Positions 1-6,463 of a stretch of DNA of 14,789 nt are shown here, in pieces; the first letter of the stretch is position 1; each line of letters opens with the position of its first letter. Origin of the DNA: an uncultured Peptococcaceae bacterium. Lineage in GTDB: Bacteria > Bacillota > Dehalobacteriia > UBA4068. The notes under the pieces were generated by a model. That model did no database searches. It saw nothing but the letters and a program-made list of their open reading frames with translations, and had not been told where the DNA came from. Where the stretch lies: positions 1 to 14,789 of the forward strand of contig CAMZIS010000009.1 in assembly GCA_947307285.1 (NCBI GenBank). The letters are read 5' to 3'. A program made the position numbers and the translations under genes.

Positions 1-28
1 CTCTTTTTTCTTATCCGTATGACCCCGT

Positions 29-439
29 TCAGAACCGCCAGCCCTCGGCCGTGGCGCGGACCAGCTCCTGCCGGAGGGCCCGGCTGAGCCAGCGTTCAAA
101 GTAGCTGCCCAGGGCGGGCCGTTTCCCCTCTCCCTGCAGATCGGCCCAGGCCCGCCGGTAATCCAGGCCCTCAGCCACAGCTATGCCCTCGTAGCGGCCG
201 CCCACGATGCTCCGCCACAGCAGCGCCCGCTCATCGCCGCGGGACTCCTCCGGCACGGAGGGGAAGATGAGCCGCAGCCTGGCCGCGAGCAGCTCGTCGG
301 CTGCGGACACGTCGCCGGCTTCCGCCCGCTTTTCCGTTTGCCGCAGCTGCTCCGGGGCGGGCAAAGGCTGGCCGGAGGCCTGCTGCACTGCGGTGATGAC
401 GCGGATGGCCCGCGCCGTCTGTTCGTCGTCGAATCTCAT
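29..439 (-). CDS. Hypothetical protein, 136 aa, third gene of the LarA-like operon
   Basis: I do not recognise this protein. It is soluble-looking, with no signal peptide or membrane segment, and is rich in Arg, Ala and Glu, which suggests a mostly helical fold. The middle (residues about 60-110) has a run of Trp and aromatic positions (LLWRSIVGGRYEG, then YRRAWADLQ). It starts at an ATG with an AGGACGG sequence a few bases upstream, 12 bases after the stop of the TfoX-domain gene, so it is very likely co-transcribed and co-translated with it. It ends with TGA; the 28 bases left of it hold no terminator that I can see, so the operon could continue beyond the window. Codon use matches the neighbours. 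The frame is well supported; the function is unknown. Confidence 0.72.
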   Translation of the reverse strand: MRFDDEQTARAIRVITAVQQASGQPLPAPEQLRQTEKRAEAGDVSAADELLAARLRLIFPSVPEESRGDERALLWRSIVGGRYEGIAVAEGLDYRRAWADLQGEGKRPALGSYFERWLSRALRQELVRATAEGWRF

Positions 440-451
440 ATCCGTCCTGCC

Positions 452-766
452 TTATTTCTTCTTTTTGGGCCGGGGCAGCTCATCGTACATGGCGGAAAGC
501 AGGCGGCAGAGGAAGTCCCTGTCGTCCACGTCCTCTACCAGCAGCATGGCTTTGGCCCCGGGGTAGGGTATTTCCGCCGGCGCTTCCGGCATCAGTTCCC
601 GGGCCGCTTTGGTATCCTTCACCAGCAGGCGGTCGTCGTAGATACCGCCCGCGATCCTGTCCTTATAATAAATGATATATTCGCCCATCATGGCGCGGCG
701 GCTGACGCCGTCAAGACCGGACAGCTGCTCCATGATGAAGTCCAGATATTCTTTGCTCGAAGCCAT
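452..766 (-). CDS. TfoX/Sxy N-terminal-domain protein, 104 aa
   Basis: The protein matches the stand-alone TfoX N-terminal domain: an N-terminal helix (residues 5-18), then the family core around RRAMMGEYIIYYKDRIAGGIYDD (residues 23-45), where the RxMxGEY motif and the following Gly/Asp pattern are typical, then LLVK and a C-terminal helical part. In gamma-proteobacteria TfoX/Sxy regulates competence genes, but short single-domain versions in Gram-positive bacteria have no established role, so no competence function should be assumed. The C-terminus is a short lysine tail (RPKKKK). The start is an ATG with a strong AGGAGGAG site that begins right at the stop codon of the LarA-like gene, suggesting translational coupling. 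Length is normal for the single-domain form. Confidence 0.85.
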   Translation of the reverse strand: MASSKEYLDFIMEQLSGLDGVSRRAMMGEYIIYYKDRIAGGIYDDRLLVKDTKAARELMPEAPAEIPYPGAKAMLLVEDVDDRDFLCRLLSAMYDELPRPKKKK

Positions 767-778
767 ATCTCCTCCTGT

Positions 779-2014
779 TCACTCCCCTGTCAGTTCCAGC
801 TCCGGATCGGCCGCCACTGCCGGCAGCAGCGCTTCGGACACCTCGATATATTCCAGATGCAGGGTGTCTTCGATGCGGATGATGCGGGGCCGGTCCCGGT
901 CGATCTGGCGGCAGCATTTGAGGGCGATACGCACCGCCGTTTCCTCGTCCTCCGCCACGCAGGGCAGGGAGGCGTCGCCCAGACAGTTGCAGGCCACGGC
1001 GTTGGCGTAGGTGGTCTCCCAATCCACCTGCTCCGCGGCCCGGCGGGTGACCACGTCGAACAGGCCGATGCCGATGCCGTTGCCGTGAGAGGCCTCGCTG
1101 ACCTCGGTCAGCACCAGCTTCTGATAGCGGGGCACGGGCAGCACGAAGGTGTGCAGCACCGAGCTGCGGCCCAGGATGTTGGGGTCGAAGCCCGCGCCGG
1201 AGATCTCCTTGCCGATGCGGCGGCAGACGATGACGTCGGCCTCGCCCAGGCGGATGAAGGGCATCCGGCTTTTGGCGATCTGCACCAGCTCTTTTTCTTC
1301 CTCCACCAAAGTGGCGGCGGGCAGGGCGCGTACCAGACAGGTCCGGTCGTAGGCGTTTTCCACCAGGGCCAGACCGCCCCAGACCGGGGCCTTGGCCATT
1401 ATCAGCCGGGCCCGCTCCTCGATGGCCGCCGCGAAGACGGAGAAATCCTCCTCGTGCACGGCGGAGCAGCCCTTGTGATTGCCCAGACCGATGACCAGCA
1501 TCTTGCAGATGCCGCTTTGCAGGGGGCCGGTGAAATCCGTGTGCAGCTTCACCCGGTTGACGGGTAAAATGAGGTCCGCGGAAAGCGCCGCTTTGTCGAA
1601 CCAGACCGGGGCGCCGTTTTGGCACCTGCCCAGCTCCACCGTGTCCACCTCGGTGATCACGGGCACGCCTAAGGCCTCTTCCGTTATGCCGTAGCCCGCC
1701 AGCACCTCTCTTTGCCCCGCCGCGGTGCCGCCGCCGTGGCTGCCCATGGCGGAGACGATGAAGGGGTCGAGGCCCCGGCCTTTGAGGAAGGCCGCCGCGG
1801 TTTCCACGATAAGGCGCAGGTTGCGGATGCCGCGGCTGCCCACGGCCAGAGCCACTCGGGCCCCCGCAGGGGGCGGGCTTAGCTCACAGAGGCGGGACAG
1901 CTCCCGCTCCACCGCGGCGGCCACGTCGTCTATCTGGTCTTCGTCGAAGCGCTGGCGCACCCGATGCATTTGCGGCAGGGGCCGGGCCAGGTCTTCCGGC
2001 AGTAATACGGGCAT
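779..2014 (-). CDS. LarA-like protein (DUF2088, lactate racemase family), 411 aa
   Basis: This is a homologue of LarA, the lactate racemase that carries a covalent nickel-pincer nucleotide on a lysine. Seen here: SHGGG with H93, then NRVKLHTDFTG with H158, K171 in SGICK, and H180 in GLGNHKG. These correspond in order, and roughly in spacing, to the two cofactor-region histidines, the cofactor-linking lysine and a third histidine of LarA (H108, H174, K184, H200 in the lactobacillar enzyme, from memory). The length is close to LarA (about 424 aa). Family members act on various 2-hydroxyacids, so lactate is not certain. The cofactor-making genes larB, larC and larE are not in the window. The ATG start has GGGGAGGT five bases upstream. 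It is the first gene of a three-gene minus-strand operon behind the promoter at 2062-2090. An uncharacterised paralogue with another substrate is the main alternative. Confidence 0.82.
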   Translation of the reverse strand: MPVLLPEDLARPLPQMHRVRQRFDEDQIDDVAAAVERELSRLCELSPPPAGARVALAVGSRGIRNLRLIVETAAAFLKGRGLDPFIVSAMGSHGGGTAAGQREVLAGYGITEEALGVPVITEVDTVELGRCQNGAPVWFDKAALSADLILPVNRVKLHTDFTGPLQSGICKMLVIGLGNHKGCSAVHEEDFSVFAAAIEERARLIMAKAPVWGGLALVENAYDRTCLVRALPAATLVEEEKELVQIAKSRMPFIRLGEADVIVCRRIGKEISGAGFDPNILGRSSVLHTFVLPVPRYQKLVLTEVSEASHGNGIGIGLFDVVTRRAAEQVDWETTYANAVACNCLGDASLPCVAEDEETAVRIALKCCRQIDRDRPRIIRIEDTLHLEYIEVSEALLPAVAADPELELTGE

Positions 2015-2061
2015 AGCTACCTCCCCGGGACGGGCAACGCGCCCGCCCTTCTTACTTTACC

Positions 2062-2090
2062 AGTATAACTTAAATCGTCCCGGCGGGCAA
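2062..2090 (-). promoter_or_regulatory. Sigma-70/SigA-type promoter of the LarA-like operon
   Basis: On the minus strand there is a -35 box TTGCCC (2085-2090), a 17-base spacer and a -10 box TATACT (2062-2067). The predicted transcript starts about 40 bases before the LarA-like ATG at 2014. A GC-rich imperfect hairpin (GGACGGGC/GCCCGCCC, about 2029-2049) lies between promoter and ribosome binding site; I do not assign it a role. Confidence 0.6.
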
Positions 2091-2092
2091 CC

Positions 2093-2126
2093 GGCACGAA
2101 AAAAGGGAGCCCGAAGGCTCCCTTTT
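2093..2126 (-). terminator. Intrinsic terminator of the lipoprotein gene
   Basis: A perfect 11-bp stem (2101-2111 with 2116-2126) closes on a four-base loop that reads TTCG on the minus strand, a very stable tetraloop. The minus-strand transcript then runs into a tract of T residues (complement of the A run ending at 2101). It lies 16 bases after the lipoprotein stop codon and just before the promoter of the next operon, so it insulates the two units. Confidence 0.9.
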
Positions 2127-2141
2127 CGCAGGTCGAATCTG

Positions 2142-3053
2142 TTACAGCTGGCCTTTGTACCAGTCCTCGTGATGGAAGGGCACCATATCCTCATAGGGGA
2201 AATTGCTGCCGTCCACGGTCTCCAGATCGCTCCAGTCCACGCCCCAGGGACGCAGGAAGATCATGTAGGTGAACCAGTCCTGTTCGCTGTCGGAATCCAC
2301 GTTGGTGCCTTCGATGCAGATCATGTCGTCCACCGCGCTGACCATGTCGTCGCCGGGATCCACCACCCAGGAGCCCTTGGACAGGGGCTCGTAGAAGGCT
2401 TCGCCGCTTTCCGAGACCATGCAGCCCTTGTCGGTGAGGCCGGACTGGAAGCTGACCTCGGCGGTGACCAGAGCCTCGTCTTCGCTTTCGTCATAGTCCC
2501 AGATGGTGACCGTTGCTTTATCGCCGTCCACCTTTATGTTGGCCACCACGTCGTAGCCGTTGTCCACCAGCTCCTCGTAGCCGCCGGCGCCTTCATAGAT
2601 CACGCGCCAGCCGTACCACTGGCCGTCCCACCAGCTGTAATCGCCGGCAGCGGGAGCAGCGGGCGCGTCGCTGCCGGCCGCGTCTGCGTTGACCAGAGTG
2701 ATCTCCAGTCCGCTGCCCATGACGTCGCTGAGCTGCATGACGCCGCCGGACAGGGTGCCGTCCAGCTCGGCGCCGCCGCCTTCGGCGTGGAAGGCAGTGC
2801 CGTCCAGGGTCCATTTCATGTTGTAGGATTTGCCGTCATAGTTGAATTTGGCCTTGCCGCCGTCCTGCAGGTCCATGGAAAAGCCGTCGGGGAAGACTTC
2901 GGCCACATCCATGGTGAAGCCCATCATCTCCAGGACGGTAGCGTCGTAATGCCCGCAGTTGGGGTCGGAGCTGGCGCTGCCGCCTCCGCCGCCGCAGGCG
3001 GCGAAAGTGAGGACCAGAGCGGCCGCTAAGATAAGAACTAGTATCTTCTTCAT
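2142..3053 (-). CDS. Secreted lipoprotein with lipocalin-like beta domain, 303 aa
   Basis: The N-terminus is a lipoprotein signal: MKK, a hydrophobic core, then LTFAAC with the lipid-anchored cysteine at C20, followed by a Gly/Ser linker. Residues about 34-122 look like a small beta-barrel unit common in Clostridia lipoproteins (short strands such as KAKFNYDGKSYNMKW and ELDGTLSGGVMQL). A linker rich in Ala, Pro and Asp leads to a second, Trp-rich part from about residue 138 (SWWDGQWYGWRVIY) with further beta strands (VVANIKVDGDKATVTIW). The protein is strongly acidic. The function is unknown; members of this kind are often called hypothetical lipoproteins. I chose the ATG at 3053, preceded by AAGGAGG at ideal spacing, over an in-frame ATG at 3170, which lies inside the promoter. 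It forms its own transcription unit. Confidence 0.88.
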   Translation of the reverse strand: MKKILVLILAAALVLTFAACGGGGGSASSDPNCGHYDATVLEMMGFTMDVAEVFPDGFSMDLQDGGKAKFNYDGKSYNMKWTLDGTAFHAEGGGAELDGTLSGGVMQLSDVMGSGLEITLVNADAAGSDAPAAPAAGDYSWWDGQWYGWRVIYEGAGGYEELVDNGYDVVANIKVDGDKATVTIWDYDESEDEALVTAEVSFQSGLTDKGCMVSESGEAFYEPLSKGSWVVDPGDDMVSAVDDMICIEGTNVDSDSEQDWFTYMIFLRPWGVDWSDLETVDGSNFPYEDMVPFHHEDWYKGQL

Positions 3054-3141
3054 TATTATCCTCCTTGCTGTGGTTTTTCTAGGAACGGGCGCGCCGGTGC
3101 GGCGCCGCCTTTGCCAATGACGGAGTGTCTTTAATAATATG

Positions 3142-3170
3142 ATTGTAGCATAAAGGTAATACTTTTGCAA
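3142..3170 (-). promoter_or_regulatory. SigA-type promoter of the lipoprotein gene
   Basis: The minus strand carries TTGCAA (3165-3170), a 17-base spacer and TACAAT (3142-3147), a near-consensus promoter. The implied leader before the ATG at 3053 is about 80 bases. The position rules out the longer upstream start for this gene. Confidence 0.7.
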
Positions 3171-3284
3171 ACCTGAACACCGGTTCGACGCGGCTAACGT
3201 TTTTGCGGCGGCGACAGGCGGATAAAAATGCAGCTCCGGCCCATGTAACTGTATTTTTTGATTTTTTGACGAAACTTTTTATCC

Positions 3285-3313
3285 TTAACTGCCCTTATAC
3301 AGAGCATTATACT
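3285..3313 (+). promoter_or_regulatory. Likely promoter of the metal-chelate uptake operon
   Basis: TTAACT (3285-3290), a 17-base spacer and TATACT (3308-3313) form a moderate SigA-type promoter in an AT-rich stretch (about 3230-3345) that contrasts with the GC-rich genes. A better -35 hexamer (TTGACG, 3266-3271) is present but has no -10 at a suitable distance. I do not see a clear Fur-type palindrome or a B12-box-like sequence. The leader to the permease start would be about 105 bases. Confidence 0.45.
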
Positions 3314-3375
3314 GAAAAAAACATAACGTAGCTCGTCTTTAATGATCGGGCGAAAGAGAAACAGCGTTTTGAAGG

Positions 3376-3409
3376 ACCGGAGGCCTGAGCCTCCGGTTCG
3401 GTGATTTTT
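3376..3409 (+). promoter_or_regulatory. Leader hairpin before the uptake operon, possible attenuator
   Basis: A perfect 9-bp stem (3376-3384 with 3389-3397, ACCGGAGGC/GCCTCCGGT) with loop CTGA is followed, after eight bases, by a run of five T. No plus-strand gene ends upstream, so it is not the terminator of another gene; it lies between the likely promoter and the permease start at 3426. It could be an attenuator or an mRNA-stabilising element. The gap between stem and T run makes it a weaker terminator than the other ones in the window. Confidence 0.5.
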
Positions 3410-3425
3410 CGAGGTTTATACTTTC

Positions 3426-4664
3426 GTGGAAACAAAACAGCAACCCACCCACCCTGAGCCTGCGGCGGCGGCTACGGAAACCGGCCTTCCCGACGGAGAA
3501 GCGGCCGACGTCATTGACAAAGAGCGTTTCGACACCGCCCCCGACGCCCGGGAGGCGGCCCTGGCCGGCGCCATGCTGGATCAGCAGGAACGCCGCTACC
3601 GCAAGCGCCTCTTCCTGACCCTGGCGGCCGTGGCCACCGTGGTCTTTGTCATTTGCCTGCTCTCGGGCCGCTACAACTGCACCAAGGCCGAGCTGCTGGC
3701 CTCCCTGGGCCACGGCCTGCTGCAGGGCGTCATCAGCGTGCTCAATCTGCCCGCCGAACACTGGGGCTGGTGGCAGCCCCTCTCCAACCCCATCGAAGTC
3801 ACCTGGGGCCAGGACATCGACACCGTCATGTGGACGGTGCGCATGCCCCGCATCCTGGCGGTGATGCTCATCGGCGGCGGGCTGTCCATCTCCGGCGCCA
3901 GCTTCCAGTGCGTGTTCCGCAACCCCCTGGTCTCCGAAGGCATCCTGGGCGTGTCCAACGGCGCCTCCTTGGGCGCGGTGCTGGCCATCTTCTTCGGCTT
4001 CGGCCCGGCCCTGACCAGCCTGTGCGCCTTTGCCGGCGGCATGCTGGCCGTGGGGCTGGCCTATTCCTGCTCCAAGATGTTCCGGGGCAATCCCACGCTG
4101 GTGCTGGTGCTGGCCGGCACCGTGGTGGGCAGCCTGCTGACGGCGGGCAACTCCATCGTCAAATATCTGGCGCCCCAGGATACCAAGCTGCCCCAGATCA
4201 CCTTCTGGCTCATGGGCTCCTTTGCCGGCATCTCCTGGTCCAAGCTGCGCTTCATGGGGCCGCTGATCCTCATCTGCTCCCTGGGCATCCTGCGCATGTG
4301 CTGGCAGCTGAACCTGATGGCCCTGGGCGACGACGAGGCCCGGGCCCTGGGCGTGGATACGGCCCGCGCCCGCAAGATTTTGATCTTCCTGGCCACGGTC
4401 ATCACCTCCTCCGCGGTGTGCGTCTGCGGCATCGTGGGCTGGGTAGGCATGGTCATCCCCCAGATCACCCGCCTGGTGGTGGGCCCCGACGCCCGGCGGC
4501 TCATCCCGGCCACCTTCATGGTGGGCTCCATCTTCCTCATGCTGGTGGACATCGTCTGCCGCACCCTGGTGGTGACGGAGATACCGGTGGGCATCATCAC
4601 CTCCCTCATCGGCGCGCCCATCTTCCTGGTGCTGCTGAAGCGGGTAAAGGAGGGATGGGCCTGA
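3426..4664 (+). CDS. FecCD/BtuC-family permease of a metal-chelate ABC importer, 412 aa
   Basis: This is the membrane subunit of a type II ABC importer for iron-siderophore, haem, cobalamin or similar chelates. Visible family motifs: RMPRIL (139-144), GASFQCVFRNPL (157-168), LGVSNGASLG (174-183), ARALGVD (305-311) and GMVIPQITRLVVGPD (341-355), which is the signature loop before the last helices. About ten hydrophobic segments follow a first one at residues 62-80. The N-terminus carries about 60 extra hydrophilic, acidic residues; most relatives are 330-350 aa. I use the GTG start at 3426 (weak GAGG 12 bases upstream); an internal ATG at 3573 would give a normal-sized protein but has no better ribosome binding site. 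The stop overlaps the ATPase start as TGATG. The substrate cannot be read from the permease alone. Confidence 0.9.
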   Translation: METKQQPTHPEPAAAATETGLPDGEAADVIDKERFDTAPDAREAALAGAMLDQQERRYRKRLFLTLAAVATVVFVICLLSGRYNCTKAELLASLGHGLLQGVISVLNLPAEHWGWWQPLSNPIEVTWGQDIDTVMWTVRMPRILAVMLIGGGLSISGASFQCVFRNPLVSEGILGVSNGASLGAVLAIFFGFGPALTSLCAFAGGMLAVGLAYSCSKMFRGNPTLVLVLAGTVVGSLLTAGNSIVKYLAPQDTKLPQITFWLMGSFAGISWSKLRFMGPLILICSLGILRMCWQLNLMALGDDEARALGVDTARARKILIFLATVITSSAVCVCGIVGWVGMVIPQITRLVVGPDARRLIPATFMVGSIFLMLVDIVCRTLVVTEIPVGIITSLIGAPIFLVLLKRVKEGWA

Positions 4665-5353
4665 TGTCTACGCTTACCGTTGAAAACGCCTGCTTCTCCT
4701 ATGACGGCAAGACCGAGATCTTCTCCGGCCTCAGCTTTTCCATGGAGAACAAAGAAGTCCTGTGCATCCTGGGCCCCAACGGCATCGGCAAGACCACCCT
4801 GCTCAAAAGCCTGATGAACCTGCACCCCCTGAAAAGCGGCGTCATCCGGGTGGACGGCACGGACATCCGCCACATGCCCCGGCGGGAGCTGGCCCGCACC
4901 ATCTCCTTCATCCCCCAGGCGGTGCAGTTCACCTTCCCCTACAAGGTGCTGGACGTGGTGCTGATGGGCCGCACGCCCCACCTGAACAGCATGGCCCGGC
5001 CCTCGGAGGAGGACTATCAGGAATCCATCGACGCCATCCGCCGCTTCCTGCTGCTGGACGAGCCCACCAACCACCTGGACTACGGCAAGCAGATGCAGAC
5101 CCTGGACATCATCCGCGCCATGAAGGAGCAGAACGTGGGCATGATCATGACCACCCACAACCCGGACCACACCTTCATCGCCTGCGACAAGGTGGCCATC
5201 ATGAACCACGGAGCATTCACCACCGTGGGGCCGCCCAACGAGGTGGTGACCAAAAAGAACCTGCGTGAGATCTACGGCATCGACGTGGATATCATCGATT
5301 ATCACGGATCGGTGGAGCGCAAAGTGTGCATCCCCCTGCCCGGCGATCGCTGA
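4664..5353 (+). CDS. FecE/BtuD-type ABC ATPase with internal deletion (no signature motif), 229 aa
   Basis: The ATPase partner of the permease at 3426. Walker A is GPNGIGKTT (37-45), the Q-loop glutamine is Q85 (FIPQ), Walker B with the catalytic glutamate is FLLLDEP (128-134), followed by the D-loop NHLD, and the switch histidine is H165. Between R127 and F128 the protein jumps from the helical subdomain straight into Walker B. In this family about 45-50 residues are expected there, including the LSGGQ signature that contacts ATP across the dimer; none is present. The length (229 versus the usual 250-275) fits this loss. The frame stays open, so this is an in-frame deletion, and the product should be unable to hydrolyse ATP normally. 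The ATG at 4664 overlaps the permease stop and has AGGAGGG nine bases upstream. A functional protein seems unlikely unless the deletion is an assembly error. Confidence 0.85.
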   Translation: MSTLTVENACFSYDGKTEIFSGLSFSMENKEVLCILGPNGIGKTTLLKSLMNLHPLKSGVIRVDGTDIRHMPRRELARTISFIPQAVQFTFPYKVLDVVLMGRTPHLNSMARPSEEDYQESIDAIRRFLLLDEPTNHLDYGKQMQTLDIIRAMKEQNVGMIMTTHNPDHTFIACDKVAIMNHGAFTTVGPPNEVVTKKNLREIYGIDVDIIDYHGSVERKVCIPLPGDR

Positions 5354-5396
5354 TATAAATACCAAATCTTATTCTTATGGAGGAAGAAAAGGGAAC

Positions 5397-5726
5397 ATGA
5401 AACTCAAAAAATGGATGCTTTTACTGCTGACCCTCATGCTGTGCCTGGCCCTGGCCGCCTGCGGCGCCGCTGAGGAAGAGACTCCGGCCGAAGAGCCCGC
5501 CGCCGAAGACGCCGAACAGCCCGCCGAAGAGGGCGGCGCCCGCGTCATCAGCGACTTTTACGGCAACGAAGTGGAAGTGCCGGCCGAAGTGACCAGCATC
5601 GTCACCGGCAAGACCGTCGTCACCCAGCTGGTGGCCCTGGTGGGCGGCACCGACTGCCTGGCCAGCCTGGGCGAAGGCTTCAACTACACCGACGGCATGC
5701 TGTGCAAGGCGATCTGCCCGAACTGA
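5397..5726 (+). CDS. N-terminal fragment of the binding lipoprotein, 109 aa
   Basis: This frame holds the signal peptide, lipid-anchor cysteine (C22), acidic linker and the first strands of lobe one, then ends at a premature TGA after KAICPN. On its own it would give a lipid-anchored stub unable to bind ligand. It is listed so the reader can find the two halves; see the full pseudogene entry. Confidence 0.7.
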   Translation: MKLKKWMLLLLTLMLCLALAACGAAEEETPAEEPAAEDAEQPAEEGGARVISDFYGNEVEVPAEVTSIVTGKTVVTQLVALVGGTDCLASLGEGFNYTDGMLCKAICPN

Positions 5727-6460
5727 AGGACAACGACATGAACGTGGAATCCCTGCTGGAACTGAAGCCCGACGTGATCCTCATCTCCAGCCCCAGCCCG
5801 GACGGGAACGACGTGGGCAACCTGCTCAAGGAATCCGGACTGCCCGTGGTCTACTACAACCTGGCCAATTCCGAAGACCTGAAGCACGCAGTGCGCATGA
5901 TCGCCGAGATCATCGGCACTGACGAGGCAGCCGCCAAGGCCGAGCAGTACGTGGAATTCTACGAAAACGCCATGAAGGAGACGGCTGAGGCCGCCGCCGC
6001 TTCCGCCGAGAAGCCCACCGCCGCCTATTCCCGCGGCGCCCGCGGCCTGTGCGGCGCCAACTCCATGCCCGGCGAATGGATGACCGGTCTGAACGCCGAG
6101 AACGTGGCCGAATCCCTGGGCATCGAGGCCTTCAACGCTGAAGTCACCGTGGAAGAATTCCTCAACGTGAACCCGCAGATCATCTTCTGCGAAGGTCCCC
6201 AGGCTGTGGAACTGCTGGCCGACCCCCAGTACGCCGGTCTTGAAGCCGTCCAGAAGGGCGCCGTTTACTGCGTGCCTTACGGCCTGGCCTGCTCCGGTCT
6301 GGCCACGGCGGAGAACCCCATCGTCTGGTACTACGCCGCCAACATCCTGCATCCCGACGTCTGCTCCTACGTTATGGACGCCATCGTGGCCGATTTCTTC
6401 AAGACCTTCTACGGCTACGAGCTGTCGCAGGAACAGATCGACACCATCCTCAACAAGTAA
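5702..6460 (+). CDS. C-terminal fragment of the binding protein, up to 252 aa
   Basis: This frame overlaps the first fragment by 25 bases. The possible starts are a GTG at 5702 and an ATG at 5738, neither with a Shine-Dalgarno sequence, so translation would rely on reinitiation after the stop at 5726. It contains the rest of lobe one (VILISSPSPDG), the long linking helix (about 5840-5990), and lobe two (GLCGANSMPGEW, NPQIIFCEG, VPYGLACSG), ending in a hydrophilic C-terminus. It has no signal peptide, so any product would stay in the cytoplasm. Confidence 0.65.
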   Translation: MQGDLPELKDNDMNVESLLELKPDVILISSPSPDGNDVGNLLKESGLPVVYYNLANSEDLKHAVRMIAEIIGTDEAAAKAEQYVEFYENAMKETAEAAAASAEKPTAAYSRGARGLCGANSMPGEWMTGLNAENVAESLGIEAFNAEVTVEEFLNVNPQIIFCEGPQAVELLADPQYAGLEAVQKGAVYCVPYGLACSGLATAENPIVWYYAANILHPDVCSYVMDAIVADFFKTFYGYELSQEQIDTILNK

Positions 6461-6463
6461 GCC

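Larger units (their letters stand above)
5397..6460 (+). pseudogene. Metal-chelate ABC substrate-binding lipoprotein (FecB/BtuF-like), frameshifted
   Basis: Two overlapping frames together make one normal-sized periplasmic-binding-protein-like lipoprotein (about 355 aa). The first part has a lipoprotein signal with LALAAC (C22), an acidic Ala/Glu/Pro linker, and the start of the binding domain (YGNEVEVP, then GEGFNYTDGM). The frame then breaks at about 5704-5726, and the homology resumes in another frame with DLPELKDNDMNVESLLELKPDVILI, a hallmark stretch of this family, and runs to the end with the second lobe. Around the break AAGGCGATC reads KAI in the first frame and GD in the second. This fits a deletion of 3n+1 bases (22 would restore a typical KAIFPxIxGDLPEL) between two copies of the word. 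The gene lies 43 bases after the ATPase with AAGGGA and GGAGGA upstream of the ATG. Confidence 0.85.

Noticed and set aside
338..1567. Long plus-strand open frame opposite the first operon (and a similar one at 1725-3029)
   Set aside because: It lies antisense to well-supported genes, crosses gene boundaries, has no ribosome binding site and its Gly/His/Gln-rich composition is what complementary frames of GC-rich genes produce.
3171..3425. Known riboswitch (cobalamin or metal type) upstream of the uptake operon
   Set aside because: I found no B12-box-like sequence or conserved core of a known class, and the leader from the likely promoter is too short for a cobalamin riboswitch.
3641..5353. 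Permease-ATPase fusion suggested by one long open frame from 3653 to 5353
   Set aside because: The part before 4664 is an out-of-frame reading of the permease gene; the real ATPase begins at the ATG overlapping the permease stop.
5690..5730. Programmed ribosomal frameshift in the binding-protein gene
   Set aside because: There is no slippery heptamer or downstream stimulatory structure, this family is not known to use frameshifting, and family residues are missing at the junction, which points to a deletion.
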